Assembly: GCF_009811555.1 (NCBI RefSeq)
Contig: NZ_BLIN01000003.1
Span: 1,054,001 to 1,118,000 of the forward strand
DNA length: 64,000 nt
Source of the DNA: Streptomyces caniferus
GTDB taxonomy: Bacteria > Actinomycetota > Actinomycetes > Streptomycetales > Streptomycetaceae
Direction of reading: 5' to 3'
In this document: positions 24,769 to 34,256 of the stretch, piece after piece
Layout: each line of letters opens with the position of its first letter
How positions within the stretch are numbered: the stretch's first letter is position 1
Notes under the pieces: generated by a model
What the model saw: the letters and a program-made list of their open reading frames with translations, nothing else
Database searches by the model: none
What the model was told of the DNA's origin: nothing
Position numbers and translations under genes: made by a program

Positions 24769-25246
24769 ACGGGGGTGGCCCCAGGCGTCCGAAGCGGCCC
24801 GTCATGGCACGTTGCCCGGCGGCGTCCAGCCGGCCGCCGCATGCCTGGCGGATCACCTCGAGGTTGTAGGCGTCCACCCCGAACCCGGCCAGCTGGGCAG
24901 GCCGTGCCCAGCGGTAGGCCTGGTCTGCGCTGGGCAGTACGACATCCAGCGTCAGCGGGCGGACCAGGAAATTCTCCTGGTGGTTGTGGACACGGCGGCC
25001 CTGATAGTCGCTCAGGAAACTGGAGGCCCCGGTGTGCGCGACGATGGTGCCGAGGATCCCGGTCTCCTCCTTCAGCTCCCGCAGGGCGCCGCTCGCGGCG
25101 GACTCCCCGCGATCCAGCTTCCCGCACGGCACGCCCCACGCGCCGGGCAGAAAGCGCTCACGGTAGCTACGGCGCACGATCAGCACACAGGCCTCGTGCA
25201 CCACCACCGCCGCGGCCAGATAGGTGTCGGCTACAGTCTTATTCAT
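24662..25246 (-). CDS. Nudix hydrolase
   Basis: Hydrolyses a nucleoside-diphosphate-linked substrate. 194 residues; the Nudix box GKLDRGESAASGALRELKEE followed by TGI matches GX5EX7REUXEEXGU exactly (about 42-64). Followed by HNHQENFLVRPLTL and an aromatic VDAYNLEVIRQ segment. ATG 25244-25246 gives the normal length; longer frame to 25417 has no support. The last 35 codons overlap the cupin gene on the other strand and are Arg/Pro-rich, so the true stop in an ancestor may have been earlier. Confidence 0.85.
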   Translation of the reverse strand: MNKTVADTYLAAAVVVHEACVLIVRRSYRERFLPGAWGVPCGKLDRGESAASGALRELKEETGILGTIVAHTGASSFLSDYQGRRVHNHQENFLVRPLTLDVVLPSADQAYRWARPAQLAGFGVDAYNLEVIRQACGGRLDAAGQRAMTGRFGRLGPPPFSSPKSLPESRVRQGRRPVAAESWAADPPARRRRP

Positions 25247-25511
25247 CGGACTTCTCGCAATCCGAAGAGACGGGCGCAGGCCCGTGGCGGAGGTCCACCG
25301 TACCGGCGATGCCTCCGCGAGGGACCGGTTCCGGGAGACCCTGCCGGAGCGCCCGGCGGGCCCGGGTGCGCCCCGTGGAGACCGGGCGTGCGAAGAAGAT
25401 CCCGGCGCGGCGCTCACCCCCGCGGACGGCCCCGGCAGGGGTATCTGGTGGTGACGACACCAGGCTCAGCACACACTCCCGCCCCCGCGCCCGCCCGCCA
25501 GACTGGTCGTC

Positions 25512-26330
25512 ATGAATCCACGCACGACCTTGATCACCGGCGCCACCCAGGGCCTGGGCCGCGGCCTCGCCCTCGACCTCGCGGCCCAAGGCGGCACCGT
25601 CCTGCTGCACGGCCGCGACCGCACCCGTCTCGACAGGGTGGCGAGCGAGGTACGGGCCGCCGCTCCCGGGACCACCGTCCGCACCTACCTCGCCGACCTG
25701 GCCGACCTCGACCAGGTACACGCGATGGCCGCCCGGATCCGGGCGGCGGAACCCCGGCTCGACGGCCTGATCAACAACGCCGTCGCGGGCGGCGGCGCCG
25801 AGCCGCACACCCGCGAACTGAGCCACCAGGGTTACGAGTTGCGCTTCGCCGTGAACCATCTCGCTCCTTACGCCCTCACCCGCGACCTGCTCCCGCTGCT
25901 CACCGCCTCGGCGCCCGCCCGCGTGATCAACGTCGCCTCGATGGGACAGGAGGCCCTCGACTTCGACAACATCATGCTGGAGCGGGACTACGAGGGGCTG
26001 CGCGCCTACTGCAGGAGTAAGCTCGCGCTGATCATGGCGACCTTCCACCTGGCCGCCGAACTGGCGGGCACCGGCGTCACGGTGAACACACTCCACCCGG
26101 CCCACCTGATGGACACCAGCGGAGTGCGCGAGTACGGCCTGACACCGGTCACCGACGTCGACGAGGGGGTCCGCCCCACCGTCCGGCTGCTCCTCGACCC
26201 TGACCTCGCCGACACGACGGGCCGCTACTTCGACCAGTTCACCGAGGCCCGGGCCCACCCCCAGGCCTACGACACCGAAGCCCGGGAACGCCTGATGACG
26301 CTGACCGACGCCCTCATCGACCGGGCCTGA
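25512..26330 (+). CDS. Short-chain dehydrogenase/reductase (SDR)
   Basis: 272-residue NAD(P)-dependent oxidoreductase. TLITGATQGLGRGLA gives the TGxxxGxG cofactor motif (8-18), LINNAVAG the NNAG-like motif, VINVASMG the catalytic Ser and YCRSK the YxxxK pair. Close to retinol dehydrogenase/WWOX-like SDRs by its LRFAVNHLAPYALT motif. ATG 25512. Stands alone between the Nudix promoter region and the GDSL gene. Confidence 0.9.
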   Translation: MNPRTTLITGATQGLGRGLALDLAAQGGTVLLHGRDRTRLDRVASEVRAAAPGTTVRTYLADLADLDQVHAMAARIRAAEPRLDGLINNAVAGGGAEPHTRELSHQGYELRFAVNHLAPYALTRDLLPLLTASAPARVINVASMGQEALDFDNIMLERDYEGLRAYCRSKLALIMATFHLAAELAGTGVTVNTLHPAHLMDTSGVREYGLTPVTDVDEGVRPTVRLLLDPDLADTTGRYFDQFTEARAHPQAYDTEARERLMTLTDALIDRA

Positions 26331-26441
26331 CCTGCGAGATCACGGGCGCAACGGCCAAGGCGGTCCGCACCTTTGCCCCCTCGTCGGCACGGCGACGGAA
26401 GAGGAGGGAAAGCGAAGAGGACGGAAGTGGGGGGAAGGTGA

Positions 26442-26476
26442 CCCTGGTGTTGGTAGGCATCGGATGCGTACCAGGG
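26442..26476. terminator. Hairpin between SDR and GDSL genes
   Basis: TGGTAGGCAT (26451-26460) pairs with ATGCGTACCA (26464-26473) around a CGG loop, with one G-G mismatch, and is framed by CCCTGGT/ACCAGGG. A structured palindrome of this size may terminate the SDR transcript or act as an operator for the GDSL gene; no T-run follows. Confidence 0.45.
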
Positions 26477-26558
26477 CCAGAGGTCTGGGTAGCCCTCGCG
26501 CCCGCCCGCAGACTCGCTGTCATCGCCCTCCGGCGAACGACAGAGAGGTACGCAGATC

Positions 26559-27755
26559 ATGAACGGCCACCACACCACCCCCGCCCCGGCTCCCTCCCCT
26601 TCCTGGAAGGCCGGCTGGGCCGCGGCCGTCCAGCGCCCCAGTGAGGGTTTCCACAAGAACTGGGCGCTGGAAGGGTTCGCGGACCAGACCGTGCGCCAGG
26701 TCGTACGGGTCACCGGCTCCGGCACCTCCGCCCGTATCAAGCTCTCCCACCGCTACGGGAGCACCCCGCTGGAGGTGGCGGGTGCCACGATCGCCCGTAC
26801 GGACCACGGCGCGGCCGAGTACGGCGGCACGGTGCGCCGGCTCACCTTCGGCGGGGCCGACGCGGTGCGGATTCCGGCGGGCGGTGAGGTCTACAGCGAT
26901 GCCGCGGAGGTGAGCGTGGCACCGTTCGAGTCGCTGACGGTGTCGCTGTACTTCGCCCGGCCCACCGGCCCCGCCTCGTTCCACGCCCAGGCGTACGCCA
27001 CCGCCTATCGGGCCGCGGGCGACCGGCTCACGGCGGCCGACCCGACGGTGTTCAGCGAGACGTCGGTGTCCTGGTACTACCTCGCCGCTGTGGAGCTGGC
27101 CGACGGCGGTCCGGCGCGTGACGACACGGTGGTGGTCTTCGGCGATTCCCTCACGGACGGGTTCGCCTCGACCATCGACGGCAACCGCCGCTACTCGGAC
27201 GCGCTGGCCGAGCGGCTGGCCGACCGGGGCACCCCACGCCCCGTGCTCAACCAGGGCATCGGGGGGAATCTGCTGCTGGCCGACTCGGCGTGGTTCGGCG
27301 ACCGGGCCGGTGACCGCTTCCGCCGCGATGTGCTCGACCAGCCGGGCGTGCGCTCGGTGGTGGTGCTGGTGGGCCTCAACGACATCGGCTTCAGCGAGAT
27401 CGAACTGCCGACGTACCGGCCCAATCCGGATCGCTCGGTCGCGGAGATCATCGCCGGATACCGGGAGTTGATCGATATGGCGGGTGCCGCGGGGGTGCGG
27501 ATCACCGGAGGGACGATCCTGCCGTTCAAGGGGTCGGAGTACCACACACCCGCCGCCGAGGCGAAGCGCCGCGAGGTCAATGACTGGATACGCGCCTCGG
27601 GCGAGTTCGACGCGGTGGCCGACTTCGCCGCGGCGCTGGCCGATCCGGCGGACCCGGACGCGCTCGCGCCCGTCTATGACAGCGGTGACCACAAGCACCC
27701 CGACGATGCGGGCTACCGCGCCATGGCCGATGCCGTCGACATCGTCGCGCTCTGA
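26559..27755 (+). CDS. SGNH/GDSL-family esterase or lipase
   Basis: 398 residues. An N-terminal beta-rich carbohydrate-binding-like domain (about 20-180) precedes an SGNH hydrolase domain with block I FGDSLTDG (Ser about 192), block II Gly in QGIGGN, block III GLNDIG (Asn) and block V DHKHPDDAG (Asp-His). I see no signal peptide after the ATG at 26559, unusual because relatives in Streptomyces are often exported. Ribosome site AGAGGTA lies about 14 bases upstream. Confidence 0.88.
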   Translation: MNGHHTTPAPAPSPSWKAGWAAAVQRPSEGFHKNWALEGFADQTVRQVVRVTGSGTSARIKLSHRYGSTPLEVAGATIARTDHGAAEYGGTVRRLTFGGADAVRIPAGGEVYSDAAEVSVAPFESLTVSLYFARPTGPASFHAQAYATAYRAAGDRLTAADPTVFSETSVSWYYLAAVELADGGPARDDTVVVFGDSLTDGFASTIDGNRRYSDALAERLADRGTPRPVLNQGIGGNLLLADSAWFGDRAGDRFRRDVLDQPGVRSVVVLVGLNDIGFSEIELPTYRPNPDRSVAEIIAGYRELIDMAGAAGVRITGGTILPFKGSEYHTPAAEAKRREVNDWIRASGEFDAVADFAAALADPADPDALAPVYDSGDHKHPDDAGYRAMADAVDIVAL

Positions 27756-27835
27756 CCCACGCCGGCTCCGTGCTCCCCGGGTGGGGCGTCCGAGGCGCGC
27801 GATCCCGGGCCCCGGCGTCCCGGTTCCCGCCCACC

Positions 27836-28315
27836 TCACCCTTCGCGAGCCGCCCCGCCGCCCGCCCCGTCCCCGCTCCCGCCCTCCAGCCGTTCGACCA
27901 CCCGGAAGCGCTCGAGAACGACCAAGGTGTCATCGTCGACGGTGAATTCCGGGTCCCCGAGTTCACGGCGCACGTCCGGGCCGTGCCAGAAGTCCTCGTG
28001 GGCGGCCCGCCAGGCGGCCACCGTCGTATGCCCCTCGCCCTCGGCCACCGCGTGCGCCCGGTCGACCTCGGCCAGGCGCACCACCCGCACCCCGGTCACC
28101 TCGATCACGGCCACCGGCCGGCCGGCGGAGTCGGGCAGGACCGACCGTTGGCCGGCGGTCGGCAGCGGTTCGCCGTCGCGCTCGTACTCGATGAGCAAAC
28201 CGGTCGTGGTGGTCTTGGCCCCGGAGAGCACCGCGCGGACCAGCCGGTCGCGCAGCGGCCCGGGGAAGCCGAGTACGAACTGCGGGAGGTCGGAGCGTTC
28301 TTGAGGCGTCGTCAT
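27836..28315 (-). CDS. ASCH domain protein
   Basis: 159-residue RNA-binding-like or RNase-like ASCH fold protein. Matches: FPGPLRDRLVRAVLSGAKTTTTGLL at the N-terminus, PVAVIEVTGVRVVRLAEVD in the middle and HTTVAAWRAAHEDFW. ATG 28313-28315 (MTTPQER); longer frames to 28816 run into the next gene. Transcribed in the same direction as the DoxX-like gene 18 bp upstream. Confidence 0.85.
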   Translation of the reverse strand: MTTPQERSDLPQFVLGFPGPLRDRLVRAVLSGAKTTTTGLLIEYERDGEPLPTAGQRSVLPDSAGRPVAVIEVTGVRVVRLAEVDRAHAVAEGEGHTTVAAWRAAHEDFWHGPDVRRELGDPEFTVDDDTLVVLERFRVVERLEGGSGDGAGGGAAREG

Positions 28316-28332
28316 GCCAGGCAGGGTAGGCG

Positions 28333-28728
28333 CTACGGGCGCGGCGCGGGTGGGGTCGCGCGGGCCGCGCGGGCGGTGTGCAGGGCCCAGCCGATCAGCG
28401 GGAGCTGCCCGGGCAGCCGCGCATAGGCCAGGGCCTTGAGCGGCGCGGGGCGGTGCCGCCAGTCGTGGGCCATCTTGAGGTTGGCCGGGAAGACGGCGAC
28501 GAACAGGCCGGCCGCGGCCAGCGCGCCGGCCCGGCGGGTGCGCGGCAGGGCGACCGCGGCGGCCACGGCGAGTTCGGCGGCGCCGCTGGCGTACGTCCAG
28601 GTGCGGGCGCTGCCGGGCAGGTGCCGGGGCACGAGGGCGTCGAACGGCTTCGGGGCGAGGAAGTGAAGGGTCCCCGCCCCCGCCAGCAGACGGGCCAGGG
28701 CGCGGGCGGAACGGTCGTCGGCTGCCAC
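28333..28728 (-). CDS. DoxX-like small membrane protein
   Basis: 131 residues with four hydrophobic segments: ALARLLAGAGTLHFLAPKPF, TYASGAAELAVAAAVALP, AGALAAAGLFVAVFPANLKM and LPLIGWALHTARAARAT, arranged as in the DoxX/MauE group. ATG 28726-28728. Role unknown; probably co-transcribed with the ASCH gene. Confidence 0.75.
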   Translation of the reverse strand: MAADDRSARALARLLAGAGTLHFLAPKPFDALVPRHLPGSARTWTYASGAAELAVAAAVALPRTRRAGALAAAGLFVAVFPANLKMAHDWRHRPAPLKALAYARLPGQLPLIGWALHTARAARATPPAPRP

Positions 28729-28865
28729 GGAGAGCTCCCGGATCGGAGGGACGGTGGGAGAGCGAAGGGAACGGCGACGGCCGGCCGGGCGGCCGAGGAG
28801 TGGGTGCGGCGGCCACCCCGACCAGTGAACTGGCCGCCGCGACTCCGACCTTACCCGTGAGTCAC

Positions 28866-30683
28866 TTACGGGGCCATCGCTTGATCGTCGGCCGTAGTGA
28901 GGTGTGCGTCACGCCGTACCAGCGCCGCATAGCGCCCCTCGGCGGCGAGCAGCTCGTCATGGGTGCCGCGCTCGGCGATCCGGCCGCCGTCCAGCACGAC
29001 GATCTGGTCGGCGTCGCGGACCGTGGAGAGACGGTGCGCGATGGTGAGGGTGGTGCGGCCCGCGGACAGCTCGTCGATGGCCTGCTGGACGGCGTGTTCG
29101 GTGCGGGTGTCCAGGGCGCTGGTGGCTTCGTCCAGGACGAGGACGGGCGGGTCGCGCAGGATGGTGCGGGCGATGGCGAGGCGCTGTTTCTCGCCGCCGG
29201 AGAAGCGGTAGCCGCGCTCGCCGACGAGGGTGTCGTAGCCGTCGGGCAGGGCGGCGATGTGGTCGTGGATCTGGGCGGCCCTGGCGGCGCGGGCGATCTC
29301 CTCGTCGGTGGCGTCGGGCTTGGCGAAGCGCAGGTTGTCGGCGACCGAGGCATGGAAGAGGTAGGTCTCCTGGGAGACCACGCCGACCGAGCGGGCGAGG
29401 GTGTCGAAGTCGAGCTCGCGCACGTCCGTGCCGTCGAGGGTGACCCGGCCCCCGGTCACGTCGTAGAGCCGCGGCACGAGGTAGCTCAGGGTGCTCTTGC
29501 CGCTGCCGGTCGGTCCGACGACGGCGAGGCTGCCGCCGGCCGGGACGGTCAGGTCGATGCCGTCGAGGGTGGGGGCGGCCTCGGGGTCGTAGCAGAACCG
29601 GACGTTCTCGAAGCGGATCTCGCCGCGCGGCGCCGGGAGGCGGACCGGCTCGGCGGGCTCGGTGATGGCGACCGGCAGATCGAGGTACTCGAAGATGCGC
29701 TGGAAGAGCGCGAGCGAGGTCTGCATCTGCACGCCGGTGGTCAGCAGCGAGACGGTGGGCCGCAGCAGCCCCTGCTGGAGCGAGACGAAGGCGACCAGGG
29801 TGCCGAGGGAGAAGACGGGGCCGCCGAACTGGAGGACCAGGCCGGCCGCCCAGTAGATCAGCGCGGGCATGGCGGCCATCACGATCCCGATGGTGGCCAT
29901 CCGCCAGCGGCCGGCCATGTTGGCGCGGACCTCCAGGCCGACCAGGCGCTCGGACTCGTCGGCGAAGCCCTGGGTGAGGGAGTCGGCACGGCCCATCGTG
30001 CGGCCGAGCAGGATGCCGCTGACCGAGAGGGATTCGGTGACCATCGCGGACATCGCGGCCATCTGCTTCTGCCGCTGGGTGGTGATCTTCTTGCGTTCGT
30101 TGCCGACCCGGCGGCTGATCCAGACGAAGAGCGGAAGCAGCAGCAGCGAGACGACGGTCAGCCGCCAGTCGAGGGCGAGCATGGCGCAGACGGTGGCGAT
30201 GACGGAGGTCAGGTTGGAGACCAGGGAGGTGGCGGTGGAGGTGACGGTCGCCTGCATCCCCCCGATGTCGTTGGCGATCCGGGACTGGACCTCGCCGGTG
30301 CGGGTGCGGGTGAAGAAGGCCAGCGGCATCCGCTGGAGTTTGGCGTAGACGCCGGTGCGCAGGTCGTGCATGACGCGCTGGCCGACGGTGGTGGACAGCA
30401 GGGTCTGCAGGACGCCGAAGACGCTGGTGGTGACCGCGGTGGCGATCATGCCGAGGGCGAGCAGGGTCAGCAGTCCGGTGCGCCGGCCGGGTATCGCCAC
30501 GTCCAGGATCTCGCGGAGGAGAAAGGGAGAGGCGACCGAGACCAGCGAGGAGGCGCCGACGAGCAGGCCGACGAGAGCCAGCCGGGCGCGGTAGGGGCGG
30601 AAGAGCGCGAGGATCCGCCGCAGCTGGACCGGCTTCTCCGGGTCCTTGGGCGGTGGGGTCCACTGGGGTTCGTCGCTGCGCAT
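28866..30683 (-). CDS. ABC transporter, fused permease-ATPase (multidrug/lipid exporter type)
   Basis: 605-residue half-transporter: six-helix exporter membrane domain (about 35-320), then an ATPase with Walker A GPTGSGKST, Q-loop VSQETYLFHASV, signature FSGGEKQR (F instead of L), Walker B VLVLDEATSALD and H-loop IAHRLSTV; all catalytic residues are present so it should work as a homodimer. ATG 30681-30683 behind GAAGGAG. Divergent from the MarR gene with a shared promoter region containing a clear palindrome, so it is the probable target of that repressor. Confidence 0.93.
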   Translation of the reverse strand: MRSDEPQWTPPPKDPEKPVQLRRILALFRPYRARLALVGLLVGASSLVSVASPFLLREILDVAIPGRRTGLLTLLALGMIATAVTTSVFGVLQTLLSTTVGQRVMHDLRTGVYAKLQRMPLAFFTRTRTGEVQSRIANDIGGMQATVTSTATSLVSNLTSVIATVCAMLALDWRLTVVSLLLLPLFVWISRRVGNERKKITTQRQKQMAAMSAMVTESLSVSGILLGRTMGRADSLTQGFADESERLVGLEVRANMAGRWRMATIGIVMAAMPALIYWAAGLVLQFGGPVFSLGTLVAFVSLQQGLLRPTVSLLTTGVQMQTSLALFQRIFEYLDLPVAITEPAEPVRLPAPRGEIRFENVRFCYDPEAAPTLDGIDLTVPAGGSLAVVGPTGSGKSTLSYLVPRLYDVTGGRVTLDGTDVRELDFDTLARSVGVVSQETYLFHASVADNLRFAKPDATDEEIARAARAAQIHDHIAALPDGYDTLVGERGYRFSGGEKQRLAIARTILRDPPVLVLDEATSALDTRTEHAVQQAIDELSAGRTTLTIAHRLSTVRDADQIVVLDGGRIAERGTHDELLAAEGRYAALVRRDAHLTTADDQAMAP

Positions 30684-30764
30684 GGGCTCCTTCGAGGGGT
30701 GGTGGATCCGCGGGGCAGGAACTGCGGAGGGGCGGGTACGGGGACAAGCATCGTGGAGCTTAGC

Positions 30765-30789
30765 TCATTGTTACCTATGCTCACAATGA
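30765..30789. promoter_or_regulatory. MarR-type operator between ABC exporter and marR
   Basis: Perfect inverted repeat TCATTGT (30765-30771) and ACAATGA (30783-30789) with 11 bp between, in the most AT-rich part of the divergent intergenic region (30684-30820). Spacing and size fit a MarR dimer site covering both promoters. Confidence 0.65.
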
Positions 30790-30820
30790 ATAAAGTCCTG
30801 CGATCGGCTATCCTCGCGCC

Positions 30821-31279
30821 ATGCCCTCCCCCGAGCCGACGGTCAGCACCACCAACCTCGCCGAGCAGCTGGTACGGCTGACCCGCCGGATGCACCGCGC
30901 CCAGAAACACCACCTGGAGCACCTGGACATCGCCTTCACCCCCGCGCAGTCCCGGCTGCTGCGGATCGTCGACCACTACCGCGACACCCCGCCGCGGATG
31001 GCCGACCTCGCCGAGCGGCTGGAGGTCGTCCCCCGGGCGGTGACCACCCTGGTGGACGCGCTGGAGGCCCATGGCGCGGTGCGCCGGGTGCCCGATCCGG
31101 CCAACCGCCGGGTGGTACGGATCGAGCTGACCGACACCGGCCGATCCACGCTGCGCGCGTTGCGCAGCGCGCGCCGGGCCGCGGCGGAGGAGATCCTGGC
31201 CCCCCTGAACGCCGATCAGCGCGAGGTGCTCGGCGACCTGCTGTCCACCCTGGTCGACGGACCGGACCGACCGCATTGA
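30821..31279 (+). CDS. MarR-family transcriptional regulator
   Basis: 152 residues with a winged helix-turn-helix: MADLAERLEVVPRAVTTLVDALEAHGAV as recognition part and RRVPDPANRRVVRIELTDTGR as the wing with the conserved DxR-like signature. Divergent from the ABC exporter, so a local repressor induced by a small molecule is the natural reading. Start ATG 30821; no strong ribosome site, possibly leaderless or close to its promoter. Confidence 0.9.
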   Translation: MPSPEPTVSTTNLAEQLVRLTRRMHRAQKHHLEHLDIAFTPAQSRLLRIVDHYRDTPPRMADLAERLEVVPRAVTTLVDALEAHGAVRRVPDPANRRVVRIELTDTGRSTLRALRSARRAAAEEILAPLNADQREVLGDLLSTLVDGPDRPH

Positions 31280-31322
31280 GCTGACGCGGAGTCACAGCGC
31301 AGTCAACCGGAGGAGTGCCGCC

Positions 31323-34256
31323 ATGCCCCTGCTGGAGCCGAACCCCCAGACCCTGCGCCCCACCACCACCGGCAGCCCCGCACACGACCGGGTGGCCGGT
31401 CCACGGGCTTCGGGCACCCCCGAGCCGCTGCGCGGCGAACTGATCGCGCTGCTCGGCCCGGACAAGGTGCTCCACACGCTCTCCGACCTGGTCCGCTACG
31501 CCTCCGACGCCAGCCCGTACCGCTTCGTCCCGCAGGTCGTGGTGGTGGCCGAGGACCTCGACGACATCTCCGCGGTCTTCTCCTACGCACACGGCAGGGG
31601 CCGCAACGTCGTCTTCCGGGCAGCCGGAACCTCGCTCAACGGCCAGGCACAGGGCGAGGACATCCTCGTCGACGTCCGCCGGCACTGGAGCGGGATCCAG
31701 GTGCTCGATCACGGCGCCCGCGCCCGGATCGGGCCCGGCACCACCGTGCTGCGCGCCAACACCACCCTGGCCCGGTACGGCCGGCTGCTCGGGCCCGATC
31801 CGGCCAGCGCCGTCGCCTGCACCCTGGGCGGTGTGGTCGCCAACAACGCCTCCGGGATGACGGCCGGCACCACCCGCAACTCCTACCGGACGCTGGCCTC
31901 GGTCACCCTCGTCCTGCCGTCGGGCACGATCGTGGACACCGGGCAGCCGGATGCCGACGCGGAACTGGCGCGGGCCGAGCCGGCGCTGTGCGCGGGCCTG
32001 CTGGCGCTGAAGGCGGAGATCGAGGCGGACCGGGAGCTGGTGGCCCGGATCCGCGCCAAGTACCGGATCAAGAACACCAACGGCTACCGCCTGGACGCCT
32101 TTCTCGACGGCGCGACACCGGTGGAGATCCTGCGCGGCCTGACGGTCGGCTCCGAGGGCACCCTCGGCTTCATTGCCGAGACCGTCTTCGACACGGTGCC
32201 GCTGGACCGCCGCACCTCCAGCGCGCTGCTGTTCTTCCCGACGCTGCGTGCCGCGGCCGCGGCCGTACCGCGGTTCAACGAGGCGGGTGCGCGGGCCGTG
32301 GAGCTGATGGACGGCAATACGCTGCGCGCCTCGGTGAGCGTGGCGGGCGTGCCGGCCGACTGGGCGGCGCTGCCCAAGGAGACCGCCGCGCTGCTGGTGG
32401 AGTTCCGGGCGCCCGACGAGGCCGCCCAGGAGGCCTACGAAGAGGCCGCGGCCCAGGTACTGACGGAACTGGAGCTGGTCGCTCCGGTCGCGTCCGTCAC
32501 CAACGCCTTCACCCGGGACGCGTCCGTCATCGGCGGCTACTGGAGGGCCCGCAAGGCGTTCGTGACCGCGGTGGGCGGCAGCCGGCCGTCCGGTACGACG
32601 CTGATCACCGAGGACTTCGCGGTACCGCCGGACCGGCTCGCCGAGGCCTGTACGGCCCTGCTGGAACTGCAGGTGCGGCACGGCTTCGACGCGGCGGTCG
32701 CGGGCCATGCCGCACACGGCAATCTGCATTTCCTGCTCGCCTTCGACGCGGCGCAACCGGCGGAGGTGGCGCGCTACGCCTCCTTCATGGACGCGTTCTG
32801 CCGGCTGGCCGTCCGGCGCTTCGACGGATCGCTGAAGGCGGAGCATGCCACCGGCCGGAACATCGCACCCTTCCTGGAGCTCGAATGGGGGCCGCGGGCA
32901 ACGGAGTTGATGTGGCGGATCAAGGAGACCGTGGACCCGCACGGCATTCTCGCCCCGCGCATCATGCTCGACCGCGATCCGCAGGGGCATCTGCGCGGGC
33001 TGAAGACCATCCCCCGGACCGAGGCCCGCGCCGACCCGTGCATCGAGTGCGGCTTCTGCGAGCCGGCCTGCCCCAGTGGCGATCTGACCACCACGCCCCG
33101 CCAACGGATCGTGCTGCGCCGCGAGATGCAGCGCCAGCCGCCGGGCTCCCCCGTCACCGCCGCGCTGCTGGACTCGTACGGCTATGACGCGGTGGACACC
33201 TGCGCCGGCGACTCGGTCTGCCGACTGGCCTGCCCGGTGGGGATCGACACCGGCGCCCTGATGAAGGACTTCCGGCACCGGCGCCACTCACCGCGCGAGG
33301 AGTGGGCCGCCGCGCAGACCGCCCGGCGGTTCAGGGCCGTCGAGACGGCGGCACGGCTGGCGGTGGCCGCCGCCGACCGGCTCGGCGACCGGCTGACGGC
33401 GTCGCTGACCCGGGCCGCCCGGAAGGCCGTACGCCCCGATCTGGTGCCCGAGTGGCTCCCGCGGATCCCCGGCGCGGCCGCCCGTACGCTGCCCGCGACA
33501 CGGAGGACCGGGGCGGCCGCGGTCTACTACCCGGCGTGTGTGAACCGGATCTTCGGCGGACCCGCGGGGGCTCGGGGGCCGTCGCTGCCGGAGGCGGTGG
33601 TGGCGGTGTCGCGGCGGGCGGGACGGCCGGTGTGGATCCCGTCGGACGTGGCCGGCACCTGCTGCGCCACCATCTGGCACTCCAAGGGGTACGAGCGCGG
33701 CAGCGCGGTGATGGCCAACCGCATCGTCGAGGCGGCCTGGGGGTGGACGGCCGGCGGCAGTCTGCCGCTGGTGGTGGACGCGTCCTCGTGCACCCTGGGT
33801 CTCGCCCGGGAGGTGGTGCCCTACCTGACACCCGACAATGCCGCGCTGCACGCCGAACTGACGGTCGTCGACTCGGTCGTCTGGGCCGCCGAGGAACTGC
33901 TGCCGCGGCTGGAGACGGTGCGCCCGGTCGGCTCCGCGGTGCTCCATCCCACCTGCTCCCTGGAGCACTTGGGGGCCGAGGCGCAGCTGCGCCGGGTCGC
34001 CGAGGCGTGTGCGCGGGAGGTCGTGGTGCCGGACGACGCGGGCTGCTGCGCCTTCGCCGGTGACCGGGGAATGCTGCACAGGGAGCTCACGGAGTCGGCC
34101 ACCGCGAAGGAGGCGGCCGAGGTGACCGCGCGGCACTTCGACGCGCATCTGTCGGCGAACCGGATGTGCGAGATCGGCATGGACCACGCGACGGAGGGCC
34201 GAGGTTATTACTCGGTCCTCCTGGCGCTGGAACGAGCCACCCGCCCCGCCCTCTGA
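31323..34256 (+). CDS. FAD-linked oxidase / Fe-S protein fusion (D-lactate dehydrogenase-like)
   Basis: 977 residues. FAD-binding type-4 domain with VFRAAGTSLNGQAQGEDILV (about 95-115), FAD-oxidase C-terminal domain with GHAAHGNLHFLLAFD, two ferredoxin-like clusters CIECGFCEPACPSGD (about 573) and CAGDSVCRLACPVGID (about 626), and a C-terminal GlpC/CCG domain with AGTCCATIWHSKGY and AGCCAFAGDRG. This is the architecture of quinone-linked D-lactate or 2-hydroxyacid dehydrogenases. ATG 31323 has GGAGGAG upstream. Follows marR by 43 bp on the same strand; complements the LutABC system for the other lactate isomer (inference). Confidence 0.9.
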   Translation: MPLLEPNPQTLRPTTTGSPAHDRVAGPRASGTPEPLRGELIALLGPDKVLHTLSDLVRYASDASPYRFVPQVVVVAEDLDDISAVFSYAHGRGRNVVFRAAGTSLNGQAQGEDILVDVRRHWSGIQVLDHGARARIGPGTTVLRANTTLARYGRLLGPDPASAVACTLGGVVANNASGMTAGTTRNSYRTLASVTLVLPSGTIVDTGQPDADAELARAEPALCAGLLALKAEIEADRELVARIRAKYRIKNTNGYRLDAFLDGATPVEILRGLTVGSEGTLGFIAETVFDTVPLDRRTSSALLFFPTLRAAAAAVPRFNEAGARAVELMDGNTLRASVSVAGVPADWAALPKETAALLVEFRAPDEAAQEAYEEAAAQVLTELELVAPVASVTNAFTRDASVIGGYWRARKAFVTAVGGSRPSGTTLITEDFAVPPDRLAEACTALLELQVRHGFDAAVAGHAAHGNLHFLLAFDAAQPAEVARYASFMDAFCRLAVRRFDGSLKAEHATGRNIAPFLELEWGPRATELMWRIKETVDPHGILAPRIMLDRDPQGHLRGLKTIPRTEARADPCIECGFCEPACPSGDLTTTPRQRIVLRREMQRQPPGSPVTAALLDSYGYDAVDTCAGDSVCRLACPVGIDTGALMKDFRHRRHSPREEWAAAQTARRFRAVETAARLAVAAADRLGDRLTASLTRAARKAVRPDLVPEWLPRIPGAAARTLPATRRTGAAAVYYPACVNRIFGGPAGARGPSLPEAVVAVSRRAGRPVWIPSDVAGTCCATIWHSKGYERGSAVMANRIVEAAWGWTAGGSLPLVVDASSCTLGLAREVVPYLTPDNAALHAELTVVDSVVWAAEELLPRLETVRPVGSAVLHPTCSLEHLGAEAQLRRVAEACAREVVVPDDAGCCAFAGDRGMLHRELTESATAKEAAEVTARHFDAHLSANRMCEIGMDHATEGRGYYSVLLALERATRPAL

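Noticed and set aside
28800..30881. 693-codon + strand open frame
   Set aside because: Antisense of the ABC exporter; Gly/Asp-rich, no domain.
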